Shown one piece after another: positions 7,278 through 16,364 of a stretch of 64,000 bases of DNA (positions are counted from its first letter, which is position 1; each line of letters opens with the position of its first letter). Below the pieces are notes generated by a model, which was given only the letters and a program-made list of their open reading frames with translations, was not told the origin of the DNA and ran no database searches. Origin of the DNA: a virus; the IMG/VR virus record IMGVR_UViG_3300023296_000874, positions 193,534 to 257,533 of that record; one strand, written 5' to 3'. The position numbers and the translations under genes were made by a program.

Positions 7278-7289
7278 GGTGTACCTCAC

Positions 7290-7682
7290 CTATGTCACGA
7301 TAACGATAGGAGTATCAGACAAGTCAGAGAGCAAAGCTGTGCGAACCGCAGTTGTAGGATACTTGACAATCTGGAAGTTGAGGCGTCGCTGGCCCCATGG
7401 ATCCGTAGCGGAAGCGCGGTAGTCCCACCGGATCTGATAGCATCCAGCGGGCTGTCCTCCGGGAATCACCCAGTCCACCCAGTACTTCCCAGCCGTGGAG
7501 CTTGCCTCGGGTGTCTGCCGGTTCAGCGTGGAGCCGAGAGACGTGAAGGTTCCGTCCCCGTTGACCAAGTAGATGGAGTACCTGATGGTGTAGGTGGTGA
7601 CTGGGGTTCCGGTGCGGTCAGTGAAGATCGCACGTAGGTCGCTCTCACCGAGCTCCTGCCCTTTCTGATATACTACGCCCAT
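7290..7682 (-). CDS. small Ig-like virion protein
   Basis: 130 residues from ATG 7682. All-beta sequence with the pattern GKYWVDWVIPGGQPAGCYQIRWDY shared with the N-terminal domain of the protein at 4976-5860 and, more loosely, that at 8465-9028. No signal peptide. Such small beta-sandwich proteins are commonly capsid or tail decorations; here this is inference from neighbours. Confidence 0.55.
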   Translation of the reverse strand: MGVVYQKGQELGESDLRAIFTDRTGTPVTTYTIRYSIYLVNGDGTFTSLGSTLNRQTPEASSTAGKYWVDWVIPGGQPAGCYQIRWDYRASATDPWGQRRLNFQIVKYPTTAVRTALLSDLSDTPIVIVT

Positions 7683-7686
7683 TTGC

Positions 7687-8457
7687 TCACTCCGCTGTGT
7701 AGGGATCGTTCCAGTCGATGACGCCCTTTTCCATCAGCCCAACGGCCTTGGGGACGTTGCCTGGGTCGATCACTGGCATGTCGCGGCGGTCAGGAGCCCA
7801 GCTCGGAACCGTCTTGGTCACCAGCTTGGCGTTGCCTGAAATCTCCGCAATGCCGTCTTCCACGCTGCCAAAGGAGCTCTCGAGTACTTCTTTCACGTCG
7901 TCCGCGCTCCATGGGAACTCGCCACGGATGCCTGATACGGTCATCTCCAGCAGCATCTTCCGCACCTTGGTCTCAGTGAAGCTACCGAGGTTGCCCTTGC
8001 CGGGCTTGCCGTTCCTGATGTGGAACACTCCCACGGTGAGGAGGTTCAGAACCCTCAGTAGCTCTGCTCCTTTGAGGGCCGCTCCGTAGCCTCCAACCTT
8101 GCCGCTCTTGCCTGACGCCAGGATGGTTGCCGCCCAACGGTGGTGTCCATCCATGATGTGACGGTCCTTGGATACGAGCGCACCCAGATCACCGCCTACC
8201 TTGCCGGTCTTGAGCATGAACAGGGCCATGCCCACAGCCTTCTCAAGCACCATCGACGTCTGCGAAGGCTTCAGTGCGGCTGCCGCCCAGGAACCCTTGG
8301 ACACCTGGATCTTGTCGTCCCTCTTGTCCCCATCTTCCCAGCCGCTCTGGACGAGCAGTTTGGCGATGGAAGGGTCGATGGAACTCAGCTCGGAGGCATC
8401 TTCGTACTGCTGTTCGAAGCCGCGTGCCAAACGGGCGATCTCTTGGGATAGTCTCAT
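7687..8457 (-). CDS. ParB/sulfiredoxin-like domain protein
   Basis: 256 residues from ATG 8457. The central segment ALVSKDRHIMDGHHRWAATI is the I-x-D-G-H-H-R motif of ParB-like nuclease/NTP-binding folds common in phage genomes. It is flanked by a helical C-terminal region. ParB N-terminal folds bind CTP or act as nucleases or adaptors; which applies here is unknown. No HTH is evident, so a partition role is not supported. It lies in a unit with small virion proteins and the CCA-adding enzyme. Confidence 0.6.
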   Translation of the reverse strand: MRLSQEIARLARGFEQQYEDASELSSIDPSIAKLLVQSGWEDGDKRDDKIQVSKGSWAAAALKPSQTSMVLEKAVGMALFMLKTGKVGGDLGALVSKDRHIMDGHHRWAATILASGKSGKVGGYGAALKGAELLRVLNLLTVGVFHIRNGKPGKGNLGSFTETKVRKMLLEMTVSGIRGEFPWSADDVKEVLESSFGSVEDGIAEISGNAKLVTKTVPSWAPDRRDMPVIDPGNVPKAVGLMEKGVIDWNDPYTAE

Positions 8458-8464
8458 TGAGCTC

Positions 8465-9028
8465 TCAGTCTACGAAGCTGACACTGATGCCGTCACCCTG
8501 TGCCGCCTCAATGTCATCGACGGTGCCCTGAACCGCGCCGAGCGTGTTGGTCAGGTCCGTCAAGGTGGATTGGATGGCGGTCAGGTCGACAGTGTTGTCG
8601 TCGAACCCGTCCGTGAGATCTGATTGTAGTGTGGTGACCTTGGTGTCGACGGCAGCAACGGCAACCGTGACGTCCGTGTCAGGAACAATGTCAACCTGTT
8701 GAGTCCACTGCACGAAGTCCTGGTCGTCAGGGTCTTCGGGGATCACTACCCAGGTGAAAGTCTCAGCGGTGTCCAACTCGTCGGCGCTGAACAGGACTGC
8801 GTAGACGCCGAAGCCTACCTCAGCGAAGTTCTCGCCCGCTTGGGGGTCAGCCGTGTCCGCCACATTGACGAGTGGTGTCAGCCGTGTGAATGTCAGAGCG
8901 CCGTGCTTCTTGTAGAAGACCCTGACCTGAGCTGCGGTGATCAGAGCGATCGGATCGCGTGTGGTAGCGTCGAGGACTTGTAGCTCAAGCCACGATGCGA
9001 CGCTCTGTTCGACCTGTACTGTAGCCAT
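8465..9028 (-). CDS. virion protein, beta domain plus coiled coil
   Basis: 187 residues from ATG 9028. Residues ~1-115 form a beta domain (GFGVYAVLFSADELDTAETF) resembling the Ig-like units of the two genes downstream. Residues ~120-175 have heptad-like repeats (TKVTTLQSDLTDGFDDNTVD, LTDLTNTLGAVQGTVDDIEA), suggesting a trimeric coiled-coil stalk. It is the first gene after a late-promoter motif. Probably a tail or capsid appendage. Confidence 0.6.
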   Translation of the reverse strand: MATVQVEQSVASWLELQVLDATTRDPIALITAAQVRVFYKKHGALTFTRLTPLVNVADTADPQAGENFAEVGFGVYAVLFSADELDTAETFTWVVIPEDPDDQDFVQWTQQVDIVPDTDVTVAVAAVDTKVTTLQSDLTDGFDDNTVDLTAIQSTLTDLTNTLGAVQGTVDDIEAAQGDGISVSFVD

Positions 9029-9057
9029 GTAGATACCTCACTCGTTGAGTCCACGGC

Positions 9058-9072
9058 TACAAAAGGATTAGG
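9058..9072 (-). promoter_or_regulatory. late-promoter motif copy
   Basis: Sense CCTAATCCTTTTGTA, one mismatch to consensus, 30 bp upstream of the start at 9028 and 1 bp after the preceding stop. Confidence 0.75.
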
Positions 9073-9073
9073 G

Positions 9074-9406
9074 CTACCTGTCCTTCTTGCCCTTGCCCTT
9101 GCCTTTACCGCCGTCGCCTTTGTCCTTGCCCGGTCGCGGCGTCTCAACCGGAGCGGGTGCCCAGCTCTTAGCCTCAATCGCGTCTGCGATTGTCGTAGCC
9201 CGAGCAGCGTGGTGCGCAGTCATTGGATCTGCACTCATTGTTAGAGCTCGTCCCCGAAGGTGTGCAACTGCCTCACCCTCGGTTCGTAGTGTCCCGTCTT
9301 CTGACCTTTTGGCCTCTACACACAGCGACGCCATCAAGTCGTCACCGTATGATTCGGCCTTGTTTCGAGCGTCTGAAATCCAGTCAACAAAGTCAGACAC
9401 AACCAT
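9074..9406 (-). CDS. hypothetical protein, 110 aa
   Basis: ATG 9406 overlaps the fibre gene stop (TGATG), so it is translationally coupled. Helical N-terminal 90 residues, then a Gly/Lys-rich basic tail (GKDKGDGGKGKGKGKKDR). Position directly after a fibre gene is where chaperones and small tail proteins often lie, but no motif supports either role. Confidence 0.5.
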   Translation of the reverse strand: MVVSDFVDWISDARNKAESYGDDLMASLCVEAKRSEDGTLRTEGEAVAHLRGRALTMSADPMTAHHAARATTIADAIEAKSWAPAPVETPRPGKDKGDGGKGKGKGKKDR

Positions 9407-10602
9407 CAACCCGCCTTCACGAGGCTAAACCATGAGCCCGTGTCCATTTTGCTATCAGATACACCCTGCGTCTGCTGCGACCACTTGAGTGAGAATCTAC
9501 CCGGCGTTGTCACCTGGATGAACCCTTGGAAGTGAATGGAGTTGAAGCTGCTCTCGCCCGTTGTGCTCGGCGTCTGGACGGTGCCGAGGTTGATGAACGC
9601 TCCCTGCTGCGAGTCCAAGTCCATCGTATAGTTCCCCGTGGCAACACCTCCGTCGTCCACAAGCCACTGCACCTTCTGGTCTGCCGCAGCGAGCCCTGCT
9701 CGAATCAGCCGGGCCTGGAAGATGTACGTCCCGTTCTCGACGTCATCCACAAACAGGTGAGGGTCAATCGCTGGGGTGTTGGTGTTGTTCCGTACCGTCT
9801 GCGAGGGCTTGATGGCATAGAACGCATCACTTCCGCCGCCGCCACCCAGATTGCCGAGCTTCACCTTCATCTTGGCGTTACCATTCGCCGAGTCCTCAAC
9901 GATGACGAGGTCGTCATGGTCGGGCGCAACCTTCTCGGAGAGCTGGTTGATTTCACCGCTGATTGTGCGGTGAATAGCGGTACCATCACCGCCAGCGGGG
10001 ATCCAACCAGCATCCAGCTCGTTACCGCCGCCACCGGACCGAGGGATGGAGTTGGTCGCGGGTACGTTGGTCGCTATGGAGTCTGAGCCGTTGTACTGAT
10101 GAGAGGCTTCGTGTCCGTGTGGGTTCCGATCGTCGGTGAAGCGGGCGTCACCCGTATCAACCAACGTGGCATCACTCACCTTCGCGTTGAGATTCGCAAG
10201 CGTGTCCGCAGTGTGGCTTCCGAGGGTGTGTGCCGTAGGTGTCCGAGCGTCAGAGAACCGAGAGTCCGTCGTGTCTACCAACGTGGCATCACTCACCAGC
10301 GTGTTCAGATTCGCCAAGGTGTCAGCGGAGTGACGCGCCCCGGCAAAGACGTGGGAAACCGCACCACGGTCGTTGGTGTTCCGAGAGTCGCTGTCGGTGA
10401 CGTACTTGTTGCCACCTGCCGGATTGCCGTCAGTGCCCGCCAGTGCAGCCTTCTCATCTGACGTCGGAGCGAGTGCGGCGATGTCAGCACCGCCAACGTC
10501 GATAGTTGCGGCAGTCATCTTCTTGACCGTGATGTCGTCGGCGGCTCCATCGACCATTGCCCACACACCGGCAACCAGCTTCAGGATTTTTACTTCAGCC
10601 AT
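9406..10602 (-). CDS. fibre/appendage protein with ADTLANLN repeats
   Basis: 398 residues from ATG 10602. Residues ~85-170 contain two copies of the repeat SADTLANLNTLVSDATLVDT and SHTADTLANLNAKVSDATLV, followed by D-x-R-x-P-x-x-H turns, a pattern common in phage tail-fibre shafts. A Gly-rich stretch (GNLGGGGGS) separates it from a ~130-residue C-terminal beta domain, perhaps the tip. The same repeats occur in the adjacent 1140-residue protein. Likely an adsorption appendage. Confidence 0.75.
   Translation of the reverse strand: MAEVKILKLVAGVWAMVDGAADDITVKKMTAATIDVGGADIAALAPTSDEKAALAGTDGNPAGGNKYVTDSDSRNTNDRGAVSHVFAGARHSADTLANLNTLVSDATLVDTTDSRFSDARTPTAHTLGSHTADTLANLNAKVSDATLVDTGDARFTDDRNPHGHEASHQYNGSDSIATNVPATNSIPRSGGGGNELDAGWIPAGGDGTAIHRTISGEINQLSEKVAPDHDDLVIVEDSANGNAKMKVKLGNLGGGGGSDAFYAIKPSQTVRNNTNTPAIDPHLFVDDVENGTYIFQARLIRAGLAAADQKVQWLVDDGGVATGNYTMDLDSQQGAFINLGTVQTPSTTGESSFNSIHFQGFIQVTTPGRFSLKWSQQTQGVSDSKMDTGSWFSLVKAG
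10090..10345 (-). repeat. fibre shaft repeat units (2 copies)
   Basis: Two DNA-level repeats of about 60 bp (near 10155-10215 and 10275-10333, plus-strand sense AACGTGGCATCACTCACC), 120 bp apart. They encode the SDATLVDT units and match three further copies at 12863-13390. Confidence 0.65.
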
Positions 10603-10614
10603 GATGGGCTCCTA

Positions 10615-13600
10615 TCAATCGTAGAACGTTGCATCGCCTTCAAGGTCGACGATGTAGATGCTGCCCGCAAAGGTGTCCGCTCCGTCCCCTCCGAGCCTGC
10701 GCAGAGCGAAGATCACCGTATCACCGGGGAGGTAGGAGCTGACATTGAGTTCTACGGATGTTTCCTGGATGGAGCTTACAGTCCCACTCACCGCCGCTGC
10801 GGGTACAGAGAGGATTTCTTCCGTCTGTCCGCCATTGAGAAGGGTTCCGATAGTAATCCTACCGAACCTGAAGTCAAAGCGAATGTCTCCGACACCCGCG
10901 TCAACCTGAGCCCACCGCCACCGAACATAGAGCGGGCGTGATGTGTCAGTTGCACTCGGGATGCGGAACTTCAGCCCGAATCCGTCGGTGACGGAGTTTT
11001 CGAACTTGTTCTTCTTGACGGCGAGGTTGATCACTTCGCCGTAGTCGATGTTTTGGTTCTTTCCGGCAGCGCCAGAAAGGTCAGTGGCGAGGGCCAGGGC
11101 GATCCCGTCAATCGATAGGATCCTTTCAGAACCCCCGAATCGGTTGGTGCCGGAGTCTTTCTCCTCAATGTAGGAGTGCCCACCCTTGATACGTTCGATG
11201 GTAGGTGCCGTGGTGATGGCACCCTTGTTCCTGAACCTGATGTAGTACAGATCGTCGCCGTCAGACGGTGGATCGTTTGCTGTCCAGTTGGCCCATGCGT
11301 CGCCGGAGATGTTCAGCCGAAGGTTCTCGTCACCGGCAGCTCGTTCGAACAGTTTCTGAGCGAACTGTTTCCCTGGGTCAGATGTAGCAGCCATGCAGTG
11401 AATGAACTCCCACTCGGCTCCTGTCCACACTTCAACGTCGAGCGCTCCGTCCAGCGCTCCTACGATCTCGGTGTCGAACATACAAGGCTTGTACGGGAAT
11501 CCGACGTAGAGCCCATCATCCGCATCCTTGTTCCAGGTGGCTGTGCTGCCTGCCTGAGAGCTAAGGGCGGCAGTCACCTCGGTGAACTGCGTCAAGGAGT
11601 CATCGTAGCCCCATGCCCGCATTCCAAGCACGCTCGAGTCTCCAGTACCCACCGACAGTGAGGAGGGGAATTGAATCGTGCCTGCATCTACGGCACCGAT
11701 GAACTTGATGCCGGGGTTGTCACCTCCCGAACCCTGGTCGATGAAGCTGACAAGCAGCAGATCAGGGTTCCATGTAGATGGGAACTTGCTCAGTGCCTTC
11801 TCAAAGGCGCAAGCATCCATCACGAGGCGGGATCCTGATCCGGTCAGAGCATCATCTACCAAGAAGTCCAAGGCTGAACCATGGAAGGAGGCATTGCTGA
11901 TGTCCAAGTCGACCGCATTTCCGCTGATGTGGAGCCCGTTGGTGCAGGGCGAGGAGGTGTGGGGAATTGTGATGTTCTGTGCAGTGAGTTCGCCACCACT
12001 CACGTTGACTGCGTCCGTGCATGAGTAGAGCGCCGAGTTCTGAAACTGCAGGTTCTGGAGTCGGAGGATGCCGCCTGAGACGTCAATGAAGGAGTCACAC
12101 ACGCCCACGTTCGCAATCCAGTCCAATCCAATGCACACGCCTCCCGTGCATTCGAAGAAGTTGCCGCTTGTGGTCCCGCCATTGTGGTAGAGCCCCTGAA
12201 TGGCGGCAAGGATGCCGGATCCAGCGCCACGCACCAAAGGTCCCGTGTGTCCCGCACCACCGCCCTGCACAATGCAGTTGAACATAACTGCCAGATTGCC
12301 GCCTGGCAGTCCGCTGCAATCGATGGCCGGGTTCGTACCCGAACTCGGGCCAACTACGGTGAGCTCGCGAAGGGTTCCTGTCTTGTTGAGGATCACACGA
12401 GAGCTTGTAGTATCGGCACCCGCGATGATGACGTTCTGTCCGTTCGGGGTGCCGGTCACACGTACCGAAGATTCCACGGCGGTAAAGTCCAAGCTCTCTG
12501 CATAGGTTCCGGGGTACACGAGTACGGTCTGCCCCGCTACGGCGGCGTCCATAGCCGTCTGGATACTGGTGTAGTCTGCTCCCGTGGCACCTACTGTGAC
12601 GACGCCCACCGGAGATACGAGCATGTTGGCGAGCTTGACGCGCTTCTTGGCGAAGCTGGCGGCTGAGTCCTCAATGAGGAGGAAGTCATCGCTGACCGGG
12701 TTCGTCTTCTCCGTAACGCCGCTGATCTCGCCGGTCTGGTCGGTGTGGAAAGCCGTACCGTCCGCACCGTCATCTACGGTCGGGTTGGGGTAGGATCCTC
12801 CGAGATCGCCGCCAGCCGTCCCCGAAGGTGCTCGAGAGTCTGATAGTCTGGAGTCACCTGTGTCAATCAAGGTGGCGTCACTGATCTTCGAGTTCAGGTT
12901 CGCCAGGGAGTCTGCATTGTGAGATGCACCGCCCAGGTCGTGAGCGGTAGGCGCTACACCGGGCAGGTTCCCGATTTGAATCTTCTTCTTGATCTTCGCG
13001 GCTGCGGAGTCTTCGATGATCAGGTAGTCACCGCTGACGGGTGTTGCCTTCTCTGGAACCGTGTCCAGCTCAGCCGCTACGTTCCGGTGAATGGCTGAGC
13101 CATCCGCACCGTCGTTCACCGTTGGGCTTGGGTAGCTACCGCCGAGGTCTCCACTCGCTGAACCGTTGGGGGGCCTGGAGTCGGTGAAGCGTGCATCACC
13201 CTCGTCAACGAGCGTGGCGTCATCGATCTTCGTGTTGAGCTGAGAGAGCGTAGTGGTGCCGTGTGTTGACCCACCCAGATCGTGCGTCAGCGCCTTCCTA
13301 TCATCCGAAAGCCTGGCATCTGTAGTGTCGATGAGCGTTGCATCGCTCACCTTCGAGTTCAGGTTGGCGAGCGTATCCGCAAGGTGGTCTCCACCGCCCA
13401 GGAGGTGATTCGCTCCGACCTCGCCACCCACGGCAGAGAAGGACATGTTGGAGTTGGTACCGGATGCAACTTCGAAGTTGCCCGCTGCGGCGCTTCTCAA
13501 GGCTGACACGCGCGTCTTGTAGACGGTGCCCACGGCACCAAGGCCGTGAGCTGAAGTGCGGCAGAAGGCGTGACGTGGCGCGGTGAGCCCGCACTTCAGG

Positions 13601-14037
13601 ACGATGTCGTCCTGGCTGGCGGACAGTACCTCGTACAGCCCGTCGTTGAGGCCCGTACCCTTCACCATCGCGTAGTCACCAGCGGCCCAGGGATCTTTCC
13701 CGCCGAGGTCGATGTTGAGCGAAGCGTCGGTGAAGCCCTTGGTGGAGCCACCCCAGCCCTCAATCGCGTAGCCCGGAGATACGGGATCATCTACGACAGC
13801 CAGACCGCCGTACCGCCCGGCGTCTTCCGAGTAGAGATTGTTGAGCAACAGATAGGCTTCGCTTGAGTAGAAGCCCTCCTTGCGGCCCGACTGCGCCCCG
13901 GTCTGATCGCCAATGACAATCTGACCGCTGGCTACGGTGTGGCTACCGTAGGAGGTGACGGCTTTGATCTCTCCAGAGACAGTATCTTGGAGAATCCACG
14001 TACCGTCCTCGAGCTGTAGTAGTCGAATCTGAGACAT
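10615..14037 (-). CDS. large tail-fibre protein, repeats plus beta-helix
   Basis: 1140 residues from ATG 14037. Residues 1-215: N-terminal domain, probably virion attachment (MSQIRLLQLEDGTWILQD). Residues ~218-475: shaft with ADTLANLN/DATL repeats alternating with GDLGGSYPSPTVNDGADG modules. Residues ~478-740: right-handed beta-helix region starting VVTVGATGADYTSIQTAMDA, a pectate-lyase-like opening typical of phage depolymerases or fibres. Residues ~750-1140: further beta domains. It is the largest protein seen and the main receptor-binding candidate; enzymatic activity cannot be read from sequence. Confidence 0.8.
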   Translation of the reverse strand: MSQIRLLQLEDGTWILQDTVSGEIKAVTSYGSHTVASGQIVIGDQTGAQSGRKEGFYSSEAYLLLNNLYSEDAGRYGGLAVVDDPVSPGYAIEGWGGSTKGFTDASLNIDLGGKDPWAAGDYAMVKGTGLNDGLYEVLSASQDDIVLKCGLTAPRHAFCRTSAHGLGAVGTVYKTRVSALRSAAAGNFEVASGTNSNMSFSAVGGEVGANHLLGGGDHLADTLANLNSKVSDATLIDTTDARLSDDRKALTHDLGGSTHGTTTLSQLNTKIDDATLVDEGDARFTDSRPPNGSASGDLGGSYPSPTVNDGADGSAIHRNVAAELDTVPEKATPVSGDYLIIEDSAAAKIKKKIQIGNLPGVAPTAHDLGGASHNADSLANLNSKISDATLIDTGDSRLSDSRAPSGTAGGDLGGSYPNPTVDDGADGTAFHTDQTGEISGVTEKTNPVSDDFLLIEDSAASFAKKRVKLANMLVSPVGVVTVGATGADYTSIQTAMDAAVAGQTVLVYPGTYAESLDFTAVESSVRVTGTPNGQNVIIAGADTTSSRVILNKTGTLRELTVVGPSSGTNPAIDCSGLPGGNLAVMFNCIVQGGGAGHTGPLVRGAGSGILAAIQGLYHNGGTTSGNFFECTGGVCIGLDWIANVGVCDSFIDVSGGILRLQNLQFQNSALYSCTDAVNVSGGELTAQNITIPHTSSPCTNGLHISGNAVDLDISNASFHGSALDFLVDDALTGSGSRLVMDACAFEKALSKFPSTWNPDLLLVSFIDQGSGGDNPGIKFIGAVDAGTIQFPSSLSVGTGDSSVLGMRAWGYDDSLTQFTEVTAALSSQAGSTATWNKDADDGLYVGFPYKPCMFDTEIVGALDGALDVEVWTGAEWEFIHCMAATSDPGKQFAQKLFERAAGDENLRLNISGDAWANWTANDPPSDGDDLYYIRFRNKGAITTAPTIERIKGGHSYIEEKDSGTNRFGGSERILSIDGIALALATDLSGAAGKNQNIDYGEVINLAVKKNKFENSVTDGFGLKFRIPSATDTSRPLYVRWRWAQVDAGVGDIRFDFRFGRITIGTLLNGGQTEEILSVPAAAVSGTVSSIQETSVELNVSSYLPGDTVIFALRRLGGDGADTFAGSIYIVDLEGDATFYD
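12590..13395 (-). repeat. fibre shaft repeats (3 DATL units, 2 GDLGGSYP units)
   Basis: DATL units near 12863-12922, 13207-13261 and 13331-13390, interleaved with GGDLGGSYP[SN]PTV units (near 12770 and 13130). They share clear DNA similarity with 10155-10333 in the neighbouring gene, so recombination between the two genes is possible. Confidence 0.65.
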
Positions 14038-14044
14038 TGGTCCC

Positions 14045-14266
14045 TCAGTAGGTAAGGCTCTTCATCCGGTTCAGGCGGTCAACGAAGGCCGCTTCAGGGC
14101 TGTTGTTCCACTCGCACCGAACCTCGTTGAGCTGGTCGGCTGAGATGTCGAAGTAGAACTCGCCCTTGCCGGGACGCTCTACCTTGAGGGATGCGAGCTT
14201 GTAGCCTCGCTGCTCGAGGTATGCGGCGAAGGAGACGTTGGTACACTTGTAGGGCTTGTTTTCCAT
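14045..14266 (-). CDS. DUF5659-like small protein
   Basis: 73 residues from ATG 14266. MENKPYKCTNVSFAAYLEQR followed by a KVERPGKGEFYFDI strand and a C-terminal helix (AAFVDRLNRMKSLTY) fits the DUF5659 pattern of small phage proteins (x-T-x-D-h-x-h-A-A-Y-L). A related protein lies at 16365-16622, on the other side of the intervening fibre gene. Function of the family is unknown. Confidence 0.6.
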   Translation of the reverse strand: MENKPYKCTNVSFAAYLEQRGYKLASLKVERPGKGEFYFDISADQLNEVRCEWNNSPEAAFVDRLNRMKSLTY

Positions 14267-14276
14267 GATTGTTTTC

Positions 14277-16298
14277 CTATGTGATTTCGATCTCAGGGAA
14301 TACCTGGATCACTACTGAGCCGTCCCCGACACCTATGCCGAGCGGTGCAACTACCTCACCCGTGCTTGATGGGGCAGTGTTTGTGATGTTTCCCGCTGCG
14401 GAGGCTGAAAGATAAGCTCTATCCCCCGCACCTACGGAGCCTGAGAAGGGGGCGTTACCGCTCAACTGAACGAAACAGGTTGTGTCACCTTTCTTCTCTT
14501 TCACGAAGCCGATGACACGCGATGTAGCCATAGAGGTAGCGATGGCTTGCTGGATCTTGCCCGTACCGTCCAGGTAGCAAGCATCCGCGACTGCAACTCC
14601 GGAGTCACAGGTAAACTCGCGGTAGGTCCCTGACGGTCGGATGAGATCGTGGTGATCACCCGATGTCTGCGTCCAGTAGGCATGTCCATCCCACCAATCG
14701 CCGCCACCATCCGACGTCCAGATCTCGTACTCATTTCCGGGCGCACTACTTAGTCGCCCAATCATCGCACCCTTCTTGAGTGTGATGTCCTGTTGGACGT
14801 CCGTATCAGATTCCAGGGCGATTTTGGTGCCCCGAATCTCAACATCCCCCTCAACACCACCGCCGTCGGGCTGGCCTCCTCTCAGATAGAGAGTGCCGCC
14901 ATCACCTGTACCCGCTGATTTGCCTCCCATTACCTTCAGGGAGCCGCCGTCGGCGTCTCCTGACGGCTGTCTACCCTCAATGCCGCTGACACTGATTACC
15001 TGTCCATCCTCGCCAACGTGACCGGAGGTCAGAACGCTTGACAGAGGCGGTACCACATCGAACTCATCGTCGATGGATTGGAGCACCTCTTGGATGTTGT
15101 CGCCATCGATGTTGTTGAAAGAGTCGCGTTGGACGCTGATTTTCTCAGCCGGTACTATGGGTCCAATACCGTTCGGGGCGTCCCCCAAGAATCGTGGCAG
15201 GTCACCCGCTTGTGGGTCTGCAATTCCCGAGGTTGCGTCGTAGTTGCCTCCGAAGGTTGAACCCGCCTCGGAAGCGAGGCTGTTAGGTGCGATTTCTGTG
15301 CCCGATCGCATAGCGATCGTCAGGTTGGCAGGGCTCCGAATCATGATGGGCTCAAGCCCCGTCAAACCCTTGATGGTAGAGCCAATCATCAATACGGCTA
15401 CGTCAGAGTCCGCACCACTCACTTCGAAGAGTTCAGGAGCGCCACTTACTACGCTGTAGACGTACACCTCACGGATGACGGCGAGTTGACGGCCACCGGG
15501 GTTCCACTGAATCGGTGCATCGCCGCTTACCGGAGGGAGCAGAGTCAGACCCTCAATGCTGTAGAGGTTGGTGATCGTCACCCCGGCCTCAAAGGTCAAG
15601 GGCGTGGTCGAGCCACCGTAGATCTTCCCCAGGCCTTCGATCTCCAAAGCGGCCTGGGTGTAAACCCTCGCACCCCCGTCGGATAGCTTGGCGTTCTTGA
15701 AGTCGTACTCGCCCGCTGGGATGGTCGGGTGCTCGAACTCATCGAGCCCCGACGCATCGATGATCACTTCACGGAAGACGTCCGAGCCGATCTCGTCGAA
15801 GTCAGCGTAGAGGTTAGCCCAATCGCTGTATACGTTACCGCTCGGCTCGGATTCGTTGGGGTCGAACACGAACTTGGGTGGGTCGACGGCAGTATCATCG
15901 AGGCTCTCGAGCGCCTTGTGCAGGTGGTCGCCCCAATCTCGCTGTCCAACGGCAGGAATTATCATGCCCTTGTTCGCGGTAGGGACAGACACATTGCTGA
16001 AGGCGCTGCTTGGGGCCTTGCCTTGAGTGGTCTCCGAGGTCTTGTTTCCGGTAGCCGTGACCACCAGGAAGAACCTGTACGTGCCTACGACGTCCGGGGT
16101 GAACTTCGCGCTGACGGAGTTGGGGGTCGTGAGGGCGGCAGAGCTACCGGGTGGCTTGGCTGCGAGCGTCCATGCGTAGGACGTAATCGTACCGCCATCC
16201 GGGTCGTTGCTCTCACTACCGTCAAGCGTCCACTCAACACCACTGACGGCATTGACGGCATCACCGGCTGTAACTGCAATGGGAAGGACTACTGGCAC
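14277..16298 (-). CDS. appendage protein with N-terminal PKD domain
   Basis: 673 residues from GTG 16298 with GAGGATTCGCA upstream. Residues ~5-90 match a PKD domain (WTLDGSESNDPDGGTITSYA, FTPDVVGTYRFFLVVTA), a surface/adhesion Ig fold. Residues ~130-350 are repetitive beta strands compatible with a beta-helix. The C-terminal ~200 residues are Gly-rich with VKEKKGDTTCFVQLSG, resembling DUF2190-type or tip domains. First gene of a late unit. Likely a tail spike or capsid fibre. Confidence 0.7.
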   Translation of the reverse strand: MPVVLPIAVTAGDAVNAVSGVEWTLDGSESNDPDGGTITSYAWTLAAKPPGSSAALTTPNSVSAKFTPDVVGTYRFFLVVTATGNKTSETTQGKAPSSAFSNVSVPTANKGMIIPAVGQRDWGDHLHKALESLDDTAVDPPKFVFDPNESEPSGNVYSDWANLYADFDEIGSDVFREVIIDASGLDEFEHPTIPAGEYDFKNAKLSDGGARVYTQAALEIEGLGKIYGGSTTPLTFEAGVTITNLYSIEGLTLLPPVSGDAPIQWNPGGRQLAVIREVYVYSVVSGAPELFEVSGADSDVAVLMIGSTIKGLTGLEPIMIRSPANLTIAMRSGTEIAPNSLASEAGSTFGGNYDATSGIADPQAGDLPRFLGDAPNGIGPIVPAEKISVQRDSFNNIDGDNIQEVLQSIDDEFDVVPPLSSVLTSGHVGEDGQVISVSGIEGRQPSGDADGGSLKVMGGKSAGTGDGGTLYLRGGQPDGGGVEGDVEIRGTKIALESDTDVQQDITLKKGAMIGRLSSAPGNEYEIWTSDGGGDWWDGHAYWTQTSGDHHDLIRPSGTYREFTCDSGVAVADACYLDGTGKIQQAIATSMATSRVIGFVKEKKGDTTCFVQLSGNAPFSGSVGAGDRAYLSASAAGNITNTAPSSTGEVVAPLGIGVGDGSVVIQVFPEIEIT

Positions 16299-16340
16299 TG
16301 CGAATCCTCAAGTCTGGATTTGATCTCTGTCGACCCGTCG

Positions 16341-16355
16341 TACAAACGGATTATG
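16341..16355 (-). promoter_or_regulatory. late-promoter motif copy (fibre operon)
   Basis: Sense CATAATCCGTTTGTA, exact consensus, 43 bp upstream of the GTG at 16298 and 9 bp after the preceding stop. Confidence 0.85.
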
Positions 16356-16364
16356 TCGCCGCGA

